From: an uncultured Lachnospiraceae bacterium | Lineage (GTDB): Bacteria; Bacillota; Clostridia; Lachnospirales; Lachnospiraceae | Direction: 5' to 3' | DNA length: 14,092 bases | Assembly (NCBI GenBank): GCA_910577065.1 | Contig: CAJTLD010000020.1 | Coordinates: forward strand, 10,487 to 24,578 | Part shown: piece by piece, positions 7,045-14,092 of the stretch | Position numbering within the stretch: the first letter of the stretch is position 1 | Layout of the letters: each line of letters begins with the position of its first letter | Translations under genes and position numbers: made by a program | The notes under the pieces: model-generated | Seen by the model: the letters and a program-made list of their open reading frames with translations, nothing else | Database searches by the model: none | What the model was told of the DNA's origin: nothing

Positions 7045-7084
7045 AAAAGGCTGGCGCGGCGCAAAAACCGCAGCCGGCCTTTTT
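7045..7084 (+). terminator. Rho-independent terminator after nfnB
   Basis: Bases 7045-7059 pair with 7068-7083, giving a 15-bp stem with one bulged A (7072), one G-U pair and an eight-base CGCAAAAA loop. The T-run is 7080-7084. It begins four bases after the nfnB stop. The A-run at its 5' foot would give a partial T-run on the other strand as well. Confidence 0.88.
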
Positions 7085-7105
7085 AAAAATAATTGCGGTT
7101 GGAGA

Positions 7106-7135
7106 GTGACAAAAGGCAGGTAAGTAGTGTATAAT
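7106..7135 (+). promoter_or_regulatory. Promoter of the ptsHI-sugar operon
   Basis: GTGACA (7106-7111), an 18-base spacer and a perfect TATAAT (7130-7135). Transcription would start near 7142, giving a leader of about 35 bases before ptsH. I see no clear catabolite-responsive (cre) palindrome. Confidence 0.8.
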
Positions 7136-7175
7136 GGTTGTATCAAAAAATAAAACAGAAAGGAATGGGGTAAAA

Positions 7176-7433
7176 ATGAAAAATTTCAGTTATGTAATCA
7201 AAGATGAAGTGGGGATCCATGCGAGGCCGGCCGGCCTTTTGGTAAAGGAGGCAAAAAAATACCAGAGCAAGGTTATGATTACCAAAGACGGCAAAAGCGC
7301 AGACGCGACAAGGTTGATGGCCCTTATGGGACTTGGCGTAAAATGCGGCGATTCTGTGGATGTTGAAATCTCCGGAGACGATGAGGAAACGGCTTTTACG
7401 GAAATGAAAGCTTTCTTTGAGAACAATCTGTAA
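7176..7433 (+). CDS. ptsH: HPr, phosphocarrier protein of the PTS (Arg at the Ser46 position)
   Basis: An 85-residue HPr, which passes phosphate from enzyme I to sugar-specific EII proteins. The active-site block GIHARPAG has the phosphorylated H15 and R17. Alignment with Bacillus HPr puts Arg at residue 46 (T45-R46-L47-M48), so the serine phosphorylated by HPr kinase for CcpA-type catabolite repression is missing. The start at 7176 is chosen because AGGAATGGGG (7161-7170) lies just upstream and the protein then matches HPr from its first residue. An earlier in-frame ATG at 7134 lies inside the -10 box and cannot be the start. ptsI follows after 24 bases. Confidence 0.93.
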   Translation: MKNFSYVIKDEVGIHARPAGLLVKEAKKYQSKVMITKDGKSADATRLMALMGLGVKCGDSVDVEISGDDEETAFTEMKAFFENNL

Positions 7434-7457
7434 GAGGCGCTTATAGGAGGTAAGAAG

Positions 7458-9077
7458 ATGTTAAAGTTTTCAGGCAAATCCGTTTATAAGGGCATAGCAA
7501 TGGGCAGCGTCGTAGTCTTAAAGAAAAAAGACAGCCCGGTCGTACGCGGAAGGATCGACGATCCCGACGCCGAAATGGAACGTGTAAAAATTGCTTTGGA
7601 ACAGGCCAAAGCCCAGCTTGGCAAACTGTATGACAAGGCGTTAAAAGAAGTCGGCGAAGAGAATGCGGCGATTTTCGAAGTGCATCAGATGCTTTTGGAA
7701 GACGAAGACTATCTGGAGTCTATCGAAAATACGATCCGGACAGAACTTGTCAACGCCGAATTTGCAGTTGCGATCGCAGGAGACAACTTTGCGGAAATTT
7801 TTGCAGGGATGGAAGACGAATATATGCAGGCGCGCGCCGCAGATATCAAGGATATCTCAAACCGCCTGGTCAACAACCTCTGCGGCAACGAAGATATCGA
7901 TCTTGGTTCCATTGAACCGTCGGTTATTGTGGCGGATGACTTGACGCCGAGCGAAACGGTGCAGATGGACAAGGAAAAGATCCTGGCATTTGTAACGGTG
8001 CACGGTTCGACCAATTCCCATACGGCGATACTGGCGCGTACCATGAACATTCCGGCTTTGATCGGCGTACCGTTGGATTTGGACACGATCCACAACGGGA
8101 CAACGGCAGTCGTTGACGGCTTTTCGGAGGAAGTGATTTTTGATCCGACAGAAGAAGTCAGGGACGACGTCATTTCGCGTATTGAAGAAGAAAATGATAA
8201 ACTTCGCCTTTTACAAAATATGAAAGGGCAGGAAACCGTCACAAAGAGCGGCCGTAAGATGAACCTGTACGCGAATATCGGCAGCGTATCGGACGTCGGT
8301 TATGTACTCGAAAACGATGCGGGCGGAATCGGTTTGTTCCGGAGTGAATTTTTATACATTGGAAAAGATGATTTCCCGACAGAAGAAGAGCAGTTCCAGG
8401 CATATAAGCAGGTTCTGCAGACCATGGCGGAGAAGAAAGTCATTATCCGCACATTGGATATCGGGGCGGACAAGCAGGCGGATTATTTTAACCTCGGCAA
8501 AGAGGACAACCCTGCGCTTGGCTACCGCGCGATCCGTATCTGCCTAAAGCAGCCCGACATCTTTAAAACACAGCTTCGCGCCCTTTTGCGCGCTTCGGTT
8601 TACGGCAACCTTGCTATTATGTACCCGATGATTACTTCAGTCGGCGAAGTAGAGCGGATTTATGAAATCGTAAAAGAAGTCGAAAAAGAACTGATGGAAA
8701 AAGAAATCCCGTATACGATGCCGGAACAGGGCATTATGATCGAAACGCCTGCAGCGGCGCTTATTTCAGATGAACTGGCGCAGATTGTGGACTTCTTTAG
8801 TATCGGTACGAATGATTTGACCCAGTATACGCTGGCGATTGACAGGCAGAACGCGAAGCTTGACGATTTTTATAACCCGCATCATAAAGCGATTTTAAAA
8901 ATGATAAAGATGGTAACGGACAACGCTCACAAATACGGCAAATGGGCCGGTATCTGCGGCGAGCTTGGCGCAGATCTGGAACTGACCGAGGAATTTGTAA
9001 AGATGGGCTTAGACGAATTATCCGTTTCCCCGTCTATGGTGCTTAAGGTCAGGAAACGCATCCGTGAATTAGACTAA
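7458..9077 (+). CDS. ptsI: Enzyme I of the PTS (phosphoenolpyruvate-protein phosphotransferase)
   Basis: A 539-residue cytoplasmic enzyme that takes phosphate from PEP and gives it to HPr. The N-terminal HPr-binding and swivelling domain carries the phosphorylated H188 in STNSHTAI. The family signature is usually G-G-x-T-S-H; here it reads H-G-S-T-N-S-H. The C-terminal PEP-binding barrel has the SIGTNDLTQYTLAIDR block and the active-site C500 in AGICGELG. Length is near the usual ~570 residues. AGGAGG (7445-7450) precedes the ATG. Second gene of the operon, with a fructokinase starting 12 bases after its stop. Confidence 0.95.
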   Translation: MLKFSGKSVYKGIAMGSVVVLKKKDSPVVRGRIDDPDAEMERVKIALEQAKAQLGKLYDKALKEVGEENAAIFEVHQMLLEDEDYLESIENTIRTELVNAEFAVAIAGDNFAEIFAGMEDEYMQARAADIKDISNRLVNNLCGNEDIDLGSIEPSVIVADDLTPSETVQMDKEKILAFVTVHGSTNSHTAILARTMNIPALIGVPLDLDTIHNGTTAVVDGFSEEVIFDPTEEVRDDVISRIEEENDKLRLLQNMKGQETVTKSGRKMNLYANIGSVSDVGYVLENDAGGIGLFRSEFLYIGKDDFPTEEEQFQAYKQVLQTMAEKKVIIRTLDIGADKQADYFNLGKEDNPALGYRAIRICLKQPDIFKTQLRALLRASVYGNLAIMYPMITSVGEVERIYEIVKEVEKELMEKEIPYTMPEQGIMIETPAAALISDELAQIVDFFSIGTNDLTQYTLAIDRQNAKLDDFYNPHHKAILKMIKMVTDNAHKYGKWAGICGELGADLELTEEFVKMGLDELSVSPSMVLKVRKRIRELD

Positions 9078-9089
9078 GCGGAGGCTGCG

Positions 9090-10052
9090 ATGGGATTTTA
9101 TGATGTGACCGCTTTGGGAGAATTACTGATTGATTTTACGGAAAACGGCGTAAGCGCCCAGGGCAACCCGCTCTTAGAAGCAAATCCGGGCGGCGCGCCC
9201 TGCAATGTGCTTGCCATGCTTTGCAGGCTTGGGGCAAAAACGGCGTTTATTGGTAAAATCGGCAAAGATATGTTTGGGAACCAGTTAGAACAGGCGTTAA
9301 CAGAAACCGGAATCGATACGTCGGGACTCAAAAAAGACAATCAGACGCATACCACGCTTGCATTTGTGCATACGTTAGCGGACGGCGACCGGGAATTTTC
9401 CTTCTACCGAAATCCCGGGGCGGATAGGATGCTTTCCATTGACGATTTGGAAGAAGATCTGATTCAAAACTGTACCATATTCCACTACGGATCGCTGTCT
9501 ATGACAGACGAACCCTGCAGGAGCGCAACCAAAAAAGCCGTTCAGCTTGCCGAAGCCGCTCATGTTTTGCGTTCGTTTGATCCCAATCTGAGGGAACCGC
9601 TGTGGCATTCGCTTGAAAGCGCACGGGAACAGATTTCCTACGGGATGCGCCATTGTGACATTTTAAAGATTTCAGATAACGAAATCCGCTGGTTTACCGG
9701 ATGTGAGGATTTTGACGAAGGGGTTTTGGCGCTGCAAAAGGAATATCAGATTCCGCTTATTTTACTGTCCATGGGAAAGGACGGCAGCCGCGCTTACACG
9801 AAAAACGGCTGCCGGACGGAACAGGCGGCGTTTATACAGGAGCATACGGTTGAAACGACCGGCGCGGGGGATACCTTTGGCGCATGCGCCCTTCACTATG
9901 TGCTGTCCCATGGCTGGCATGACTACAATGAAACGGAATTAAAAGAAATGCTTACTTTTGCAAATGCAGCGGCCTCTATCGTCACCACCCGCAAAGGGGC
10001 TTTGCGCGTAATGCCTTCTAAGGAAGAGATAGAGAACTTTTTAAACCAATAA
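9090..10052 (+). CDS. scrK: PfkB-family fructokinase
   Basis: A 320-residue ribokinase-fold sugar kinase. The first PfkB signature region GGAPCNVL is at 34-41, and the second signature TTGAGDTFGA is at 256-265 with catalytic base D261. The DPNLRE block (164-169) and the LGELLIDF start (9-16) are typical of ScrK-type fructokinases, which make fructose-6-phosphate from free fructose. It lacks the zinc-site cysteine/histidine pattern of ROK-type fructokinases. CGGAGG (9079-9084) precedes the start. Its place after ptsHI and before a GH13 glucosidase suggests it takes up fructose released from a glucosyl-fructose disaccharide. 2-keto-3-deoxygluconate kinase or another PfkB specificity cannot be excluded. 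Confidence 0.82.
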   Translation: MGFYDVTALGELLIDFTENGVSAQGNPLLEANPGGAPCNVLAMLCRLGAKTAFIGKIGKDMFGNQLEQALTETGIDTSGLKKDNQTHTTLAFVHTLADGDREFSFYRNPGADRMLSIDDLEEDLIQNCTIFHYGSLSMTDEPCRSATKKAVQLAEAAHVLRSFDPNLREPLWHSLESAREQISYGMRHCDILKISDNEIRWFTGCEDFDEGVLALQKEYQIPLILLSMGKDGSRAYTKNGCRTEQAAFIQEHTVETTGAGDTFGACALHYVLSHGWHDYNETELKEMLTFANAAASIVTTRKGALRVMPSKEEIENFLNQ

Positions 10053-10067
10053 ACAGGGGTTAAAACA

Positions 10068-11735
10068 ATGGAAAAAACATGGTGGAAAGAAGCGGTAGTT
10101 TACCAGATTTATCCAAGAAGCTTTATGGACGGCAACGGCGACGGCATCGGTGATTTAAAGGGAATTACATCCAAGCTGGATTATCTGAAAGAACTGGGCG
10201 TGGATGTCATTTGGCTTTCCCCCGTTTACCGGTCGCCAAATGACGACAACGGTTATGATATCAGCGACTACTGTGCCATTATGGAAGAGTTTGGGACGAT
10301 GGGCGATTTTGACGAAATGCTCTCCGGTATCCATAAACGCGGTATGAAGCTGGTAATGGATCTGGTCGTCAACCATACGTCGGATGAACATGCATGGTTT
10401 CAGGAAAGCCGCAAATCAAGGGATAACCCGTACCGTGACTATTATATCTGGAGAAAAGGGACAAACGGCGGCCCGCCGAATAACTGGGGCAGTTTTTTTT
10501 CCGGATCGGCCTGGCAGTACGACGCTCCGACAGAAATGTATTACCTGCATCTTTTTTCAAAGAAGCAGCCGGACTTAAACTGGGATAACCCAAAGGTACG
10601 TACGGAAGTGTTTTCTATGATGGACTGGTGGCTCCGGAAAGGAATCGACGGCTTCCGCATGGATGTCATAAGTTTGATTTCCAAAAAACCCGGGCTGCCG
10701 GACGGCATTGCGCCGTCCGGCGCTTTTTATGCGGACTGCGGCTGTGCAAACGGCCCGAATGTCCATGCATATCTGCAGGAAATGAACCGCAAAGTACTGT
10801 CCCGCTATGATATGATGACAGTAGGCGAATGCGCCGGGGTTACGGTGGAAGAGGCAAAAAGATACGCTTCTTTGGACGGAAGGGAACTGAATATGGTATT
10901 CCAGTTTGAGCATGTGGGGTTAGACGACGATATCCACGGCAAATGGACCGATCGGCGTACGGATTTAAAGGCCTTAAAGCAGACGCTCAGCCGGTGGCAG
11001 ACAGAACTTTCCGGCAAGGCATGGAACAGCCTTTATTTTGGGAACCACGATCAGCCTCGCTCGCTCTCCCGGTTTGGGACAGACCATAAGGACTACCGCA
11101 CGGCATGTGCCAAAATGCTTGCAACATGCCTGCATATGATGCAGGGGACGCCTTATGTGTACCAGGGAGAAGAACTTGGCATGACAAACTGCCCGTTTAA
11201 AAGTATTGAAGACGTGCGGGATATTGAAAGCCTGAACGCATACCGAGAACTGACAGAAGCAGGGACGTTTTCCAAAGAGGAAATGATGCGCTTTATCCGT
11301 TTGCGCGGGCGGGATAACGCCAGGACGCCTATGCAGTGGGATAAAACAAAAAATGCCGGGTTTACGCAGGGAAAACCGTGGATTATGGTAAACCCGAATT
11401 ATACTGAAATCAATGCGGCTGCGCAGATAAAAGATCCGGATTCCGTTTTTTCTTACTACAAGAAACTGATTGCGCTGCGGAAGCAGATGAAAATCATTGT
11501 TTACGGGGAATACGAATTGCTGGAGGCCGATCATGACACGCTTTATGTTTATACGCGTTCGCTAAACGGTGAGAAGCTGCTTGTAATCTGTAATTTCAGC
11601 GCGCAGGAAACGCCATATACGATCCCGCAGGAGTTTTGCGGAGGGCGCGTGCTGGTTGGAAATTATGGAAGAGAAGAGAGGGTGCAAGGGGAAATTTTGC
11701 TCAAGCCGTATGAAGCGCTTGCCGTTCTCGGCTGA
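10068..11735 (+). CDS. malL: GH13_31 oligo-1,6-glucosidase (alpha-glucosidase)
   Basis: A 555-residue cytoplasmic alpha-glucosidase closely resembling Bacillus oligo-1,6-glucosidase over its full length, beginning with the same MEKxWWKE. The calcium site D-G-N-G-D-G-I-G-D is at 21-29. Catalytic residues are nucleophile D199 (GFRMD), acid/base E254 (TVGE) and D328 (NHD). V200 directly after the nucleophile is the residue associated with alpha-1,6 (isomaltose) preference; alpha-1,4 enzymes have Ala or Thr. The HDQPRSLSRFG region lacks the RLDRD motif of sucrose isomerases. Trehalose-6-phosphate hydrolase is the near alternative, but similarity favours oligo-1,6-glucosidase. C255 replaces the usual Met or Thr beside the acid/base. 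It starts 15 bases after scrK, with an AGGGG site, and ends the operon. The segment 208-222 contains a perfect hairpin in the DNA. Confidence 0.9.
   Translation: MEKTWWKEAVVYQIYPRSFMDGNGDGIGDLKGITSKLDYLKELGVDVIWLSPVYRSPNDDNGYDISDYCAIMEEFGTMGDFDEMLSGIHKRGMKLVMDLVVNHTSDEHAWFQESRKSRDNPYRDYYIWRKGTNGGPPNNWGSFFSGSAWQYDAPTEMYYLHLFSKKQPDLNWDNPKVRTEVFSMMDWWLRKGIDGFRMDVISLISKKPGLPDGIAPSGAFYADCGCANGPNVHAYLQEMNRKVLSRYDMMTVGECAGVTVEEAKRYASLDGRELNMVFQFEHVGLDDDIHGKWTDRRTDLKALKQTLSRWQTELSGKAWNSLYFGNHDQPRSLSRFGTDHKDYRTACAKMLATCLHMMQGTPYVYQGEELGMTNCPFKSIEDVRDIESLNAYRELTEAGTFSKEEMMRFIRLRGRDNARTPMQWDKTKNAGFTQGKPWIMVNPNYTEINAAAQIKDPDSVFSYYKKLIALRKQMKIIVYGEYELLEADHDTLYVYTRSLNGEKLLVICNFSAQETPYTIPQEFCGGRVLVGNYGREERVQGEILLKPYEALAVLG
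10697..10728 (+). other. Perfect terminator-like hairpin inside the glucosidase gene
   Basis: GCCGGACGGC (10697-10706) and GCCGTCCGGC (10712-10721) form a perfect 10-bp GC-rich stem with the loop ATTGC, extended by one T-G pair. TTTTT (10724-10728) follows two bases later. This has the full form of a Rho-independent terminator but lies in frame about 630 bases into the coding sequence, in a loop (residues ~208-222) that varies between homologues. Function is not shown. Confidence 0.7.
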
Positions 11736-11738
11736 TTT

Positions 11739-11764
11739 ATACCGGGCGTTTATCCGGTATTTTG
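11739..11764 (+). terminator. First hairpin after the sugar operon
   Basis: ATACCGG (11739-11745) pairs with CCGGTAT (11754-11760) around an eight-base loop, followed by TTT and GG. It starts four bases after the malL stop. The T-run is short, so it is probably a weak terminator or a 3' stabilising stem. Confidence 0.55.
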
Positions 11765-11768
11765 GACA

Positions 11769-11810
11769 AAAGGCAGATATTGCAGGGGATTTGTGATATC
11801 TGCTTTTTTT
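11769..11810 (+). terminator. Main Rho-independent terminator of the ptsHI operon
   Basis: GCAGATAT (11773-11780) pairs with ATATCTGC (11796-11803) and is followed by seven T (11804-11810). Four A at 11769-11772, interrupted by a G, can extend the stem. The preceding A-run makes it potentially bidirectional. A short open frame (11762-11956) runs through this structure and the next promoter and is not a gene. Confidence 0.8.
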
Positions 11811-11825
11811 ATGCCCAATTGCACA

Positions 11826-11854
11826 TTGATTTTAAACAGATTTTTCGTTACAAT
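11826..11854 (+). promoter_or_regulatory. Promoter of uppP
   Basis: TTGATT (11826-11831), a 17-base spacer and TACAAT (11849-11854). Transcription would start near 11861, leaving a leader of about 80 bases in which I recognise no riboswitch. GGAGG (11931-11935) then precedes the start codon. Confidence 0.75.
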
Positions 11855-11940
11855 AGTTTTAATGGTTTTCCCCATCTAATGAGGTTATATTATACCAAAA
11901 CGCGCGATAGGATAAACTATAAAAAACAATGGAGGTTACT

Positions 11941-12762
11941 ATGTTGGAATTATTAAAAGCAGTGTTTTTCGGAATTGTGGAGGGCATTACGGAATGGCTT
12001 CCCATCAGCAGCACCGGGCATCTGATTTTGCTGAATGAATTTATCCGGTTAGACGTGTCGGAGGAGTTTTTCAGTATGTTTGAAGTCGTGATCCAGCTTG
12101 GTGCGATTTTTGCTGTCGTCGTGTTGTTCTGGAAAGAAATCTGGCCGTTTTCCGCAAAAGAGAAGTATTATATCCGGCAGGATACCTTTGTTATGTGGTT
12201 TAAAATCGTGGTGGCGTGCATCCCGGCAGCCGTGGTGGAACTGGGGTTTGGAGACGTGATTGAAGAACTGTTTTACAATTATCTGGTAATCGCGCTTGCG
12301 CTGATTGTATTTGGCGTGGCATTTATTTGGATCGAGAACCGGAATAAAACAAAAAGCCCGAAGATGCAGTCCATTGCAGAGATTACCTGGATGACGGCGT
12401 TTTGGATCGGCATGTTCCAGGTGATTGCGGCGGTATTCCCGGGCACGAGCCGTTCGGGCGCTACGATTTTAGGCGGGATTTTGCTTGGCGTTTCCAGAGG
12501 GATTGCGGCCGAATTTACGTTTTTTCTGGCAATCCCGGTGATGTTTGGCGCAAGCCTGATGAAGCTGTTAAAATTCGGGCTTACGTTTACTTCCGCGGAA
12601 TTTTTGATTCTGCTGATCGGAATGGCGACGGCTTTTTTGGTATCGCTGGTTGTCATCCGGTTTTTGATGGGGTATATCAAAAAGCACGATTTTAAGGTAT
12701 TCGGCTGGTACCGGATTGTGCTGGGGGCATTGGTGCTTTTATATTTTACATGGAGAGGATAA
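11941..12762 (+). CDS. uppP: Undecaprenyl-diphosphatase UppP (BacA family)
   Basis: A 273-residue integral membrane enzyme that converts undecaprenyl diphosphate to the monophosphate, recycling the lipid carrier of peptidoglycan and other envelope polymers; overproduction gives bacitracin resistance. The first active-site block E14-G-I-T-E18-W-L-P-I-S-S-T-G-H is at the N terminus, and the second, PGTSRSGATI, is at 167-176 with the essential Arg at 171. About seven or eight hydrophobic segments span the length, which is normal for the family. The start 11941 follows GGAGG by five bases. An ATG at 11929 would put that site inside the protein and is rejected. A debranching-enzyme gene starts 9 bases after the stop, so the two are probably co-transcribed. 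Confidence 0.95.
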   Translation: MLELLKAVFFGIVEGITEWLPISSTGHLILLNEFIRLDVSEEFFSMFEVVIQLGAIFAVVVLFWKEIWPFSAKEKYYIRQDTFVMWFKIVVACIPAAVVELGFGDVIEELFYNYLVIALALIVFGVAFIWIENRNKTKSPKMQSIAEITWMTAFWIGMFQVIAAVFPGTSRSGATILGGILLGVSRGIAAEFTFFLAIPVMFGASLMKLLKFGLTFTSAEFLILLIGMATAFLVSLVVIRFLMGYIKKHDFKVFGWYRIVLGALVLLYFTWRG

Positions 12763-12771
12763 GGTGGACAT

Positions 12772-14092
12772 ATGAAACCAATATTATCGGAATCAAGGTA
12801 TCATCTGATACCGCTTGACGAGATCGGCGGGTACAAGGTCAGGCCAGGCATTTTTGAAATCAACGGGGCGACGGCTATCCCGGGCGGGGTGAATTTTACC
12901 ATTCACTCCAACCAGGCGACGTGCTGCGAGCTGCTTTTATACCACAGAACGGAGCATGAGCCCTACGCGGTGATCCCGTTCCCGGAAAATTACCGTGTCG
13001 GGAATGTGTATTCGATGATTGTGTTCGGGCTTCAGATCGAGGAGTTTGAGTATGCATACCGCGTAGACGGGCCGCTCGATCCCAAAAACGGACTGATTTT
13101 TAACAGGGAAAACGTGCTGTTGGATCCGTATGCAAAGGCGGTGACCGGGCAAAGCGTCTGGGGGCGGCGTATAGCGTCCGCAAAGAACCCGTATCATGCA
13201 AGGGTGGTAAGGGACGACTTCGACTGGGAAGATGCCAAGCCGCTTCTGACGCCGTTGGAGGATACGGTGATTTATGAAATGCATGTGCGCGGGTTTACAA
13301 AGGACGCGTCTTCCGGCGTGCGAAACCCGGGGACGTTTGAAGGCATTATTGAGAAAATCCCGTATCTTTTAGAACTTGGCGTAACGGCGGTGGAGCTGAT
13401 GCCGATTTTTGAATTTGACGAAATGAAGGATTTCAGGGAGCATGACGGCAGGCAGCTTTTGGATTACTGGGGCTATAATACGGTCAGCTTTTTTGCGCCG
13501 AATACCAGCTATGCGTCGAAAGTGGAGTACAACCAGGAGGGCAACGAGTTAAAGCATCTGATCAAAAAGCTGCATGAGAACGGGCTGGAAATTTATCTGG
13601 ACGTGGTATTTAACCACACGGCGGAAGGCAATGAAAACGGGCCGGTTATTTCGTATAAGGGGCTTGACAACCAGATTTATTATATTTTAACGCCGGACGG
13701 CTACTATTATAATTTCAGCGGCTGCGGCAATACCTTAAACTGCAACCATCCGATTGTGCAGCAGATGATTTTGGAATGCCTGCGCTACTGGGTGATTACC
13801 TACCGGATTGACGGGTTCCGGTTCGACCTTGCCAGTATTTTAGGGCGCAATGAGGACGGTTCCCCGATGAGCAAGCCGCCGCTTTTACAGTCGCTGGCAT
13901 TTGACCCGATCTTAGGGAATGTCAAGCTGATTGCCGAGGCGTGGGACGCCGGCGGGCTTTACCAGGTGGGTGATTTCCCGTCCTGGAACCGCTGGGTGGA
14001 ATGGAACGGAAGATACCGTGACGATATGCGTTCCTTCTTAAAAGGGGACAACGGCAAGGCAGGACTGGCGGTAACCCGGATTTTCGGTTCGG
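12772..14092 (+). CDS. glgX: GH13 glycogen debranching enzyme, GlgX/isoamylase-like (3' truncated by window end)
   Basis: An open frame of 440 residues runs off the end of the window; full-length family members have roughly 600-720. Residues ~20-105 form a CBM48-like N-terminal domain (FTIHSNQATCCELLLY, then FEYAYRVDGP). The GH13 barrel follows with YEMHVRGFT (168-176), DVVFNHTAEG (277-286), DGFRFD (347-352) with nucleophile D352, and IAEAWD (387-392) with acid/base E389. This order and the CBM48 fusion fit the alpha-1,6 debranching enzymes of glycogen or starch. Pullulanase type I is an alternative, but its YNWGYDP-type motif is absent: the matching site reads LDYWGYNT. AAGGTGG (12761-12767) precedes the ATG, overlapping the end of uppP. 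The missing 3' part prevents a firm subfamily call. Confidence 0.85.
   Translation, partial: MKPILSESRYHLIPLDEIGGYKVRPGIFEINGATAIPGGVNFTIHSNQATCCELLLYHRTEHEPYAVIPFPENYRVGNVYSMIVFGLQIEEFEYAYRVDGPLDPKNGLIFNRENVLLDPYAKAVTGQSVWGRRIASAKNPYHARVVRDDFDWEDAKPLLTPLEDTVIYEMHVRGFTKDASSGVRNPGTFEGIIEKIPYLLELGVTAVELMPIFEFDEMKDFREHDGRQLLDYWGYNTVSFFAPNTSYASKVEYNQEGNELKHLIKKLHENGLEIYLDVVFNHTAEGNENGPVISYKGLDNQIYYILTPDGYYYNFSGCGNTLNCNHPIVQQMILECLRYWVITYRIDGFRFDLASILGRNEDGSPMSKPPLLQSLAFDPILGNVKLIAEAWDAGGLYQVGDFPSWNRWVEWNGRYRDDMRSFLKGDNGKAGLAVTRIFGS

Noticed and set aside
6468..7064. Minus-strand open frame of 198 codons
   Set aside because: Mirror of the nfnB 3' end; it is Ser/Pro/Thr-rich as expected from antisense of a real gene and crosses the nfnB terminator.
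7134..7178. Upstream ATG start for ptsH
   Set aside because: It sits in the -10 box, upstream of the likely transcript start.
11762..11956. Small plus-strand open frame between malL and uppP
   Set aside because: It spans the terminator, the uppP promoter and the uppP ribosome binding site and has no binding site of its own.
12937..13284. Minus-strand open frame opposite the debranching enzyme
   Set aside because: The plus-strand frame 12772-14092 is continuous and carries the GH13 and CBM48 motifs; the minus frame has none.

Overview
The window is a gene-dense, all plus-strand stretch of about 14 kb. It looks like chromosome of a spore-forming clostridium, most likely Lachnospiraceae. The reasons are GGAGG-type ribosome binding sites, sigma-A-like promoters, clostridial NfnAB, a Gram-positive ptsHI operon and a CwlD/PdaA-type cortex protein. 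The family-level assignment is an inference from gene content, not a search. No tRNA, rRNA, CRISPR array, insertion sequence or minus-strand gene was seen.

Layout. (1) 1-651: 3' end of a GtfB-like glycosyltransferase or adhesin-glycosylation protein. (2) 743-2839: two tandem CobW-type P-loop proteins. The first has the CxCC motif and a histidine/cysteine decapeptide repeat. The second lacks CxCC and is fused to a YcgQ (DUF1980)-like C-terminal domain. (3) 3030-4664: a membrane-anchored fusion of an Amidase_3 domain and a PdaA-type deacetylase, i.e. the two consecutive steps of spore-cortex muramic-delta-lactam formation in one chain. (4) 4769-7041: nfnA-nfnB, the electron-bifurcating ferredoxin:NADP+ oxidoreductase, with a good promoter and a strong terminator. 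(5) 7176-11735: ptsH-ptsI-fructokinase-oligo-1,6-glucosidase, a sugar operon closed by two hairpins. (6) 11941-14092: uppP and the start of a GlgX/isoamylase-like GH13 debranching enzyme, cut by the window end.

How it fits together. The sugar operon pairs the general phosphotransferase proteins with intracellular cleavage of isomaltose- or sucrose-type glucosides and phosphorylation of fructose. The debranching enzyme adds glycogen or alpha-glucan turnover, and NfnAB balances NADH, NADPH and ferredoxin pools in a fermenter. UppP and the amidase-deacetylase belong to cell-envelope or spore-cortex metabolism. The CobW pair probably handles metal delivery.

Most genes are well-known families. 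The points worth a second look are the amidase-deacetylase fusion, the CobW-YcgQ fusion beside a His/Cys-repeat CobW, an HPr with Arg at the regulatory Ser46 position, and a perfect terminator-like hairpin inside the glucosidase gene. I did not see a wholly unknown multi-gene system.
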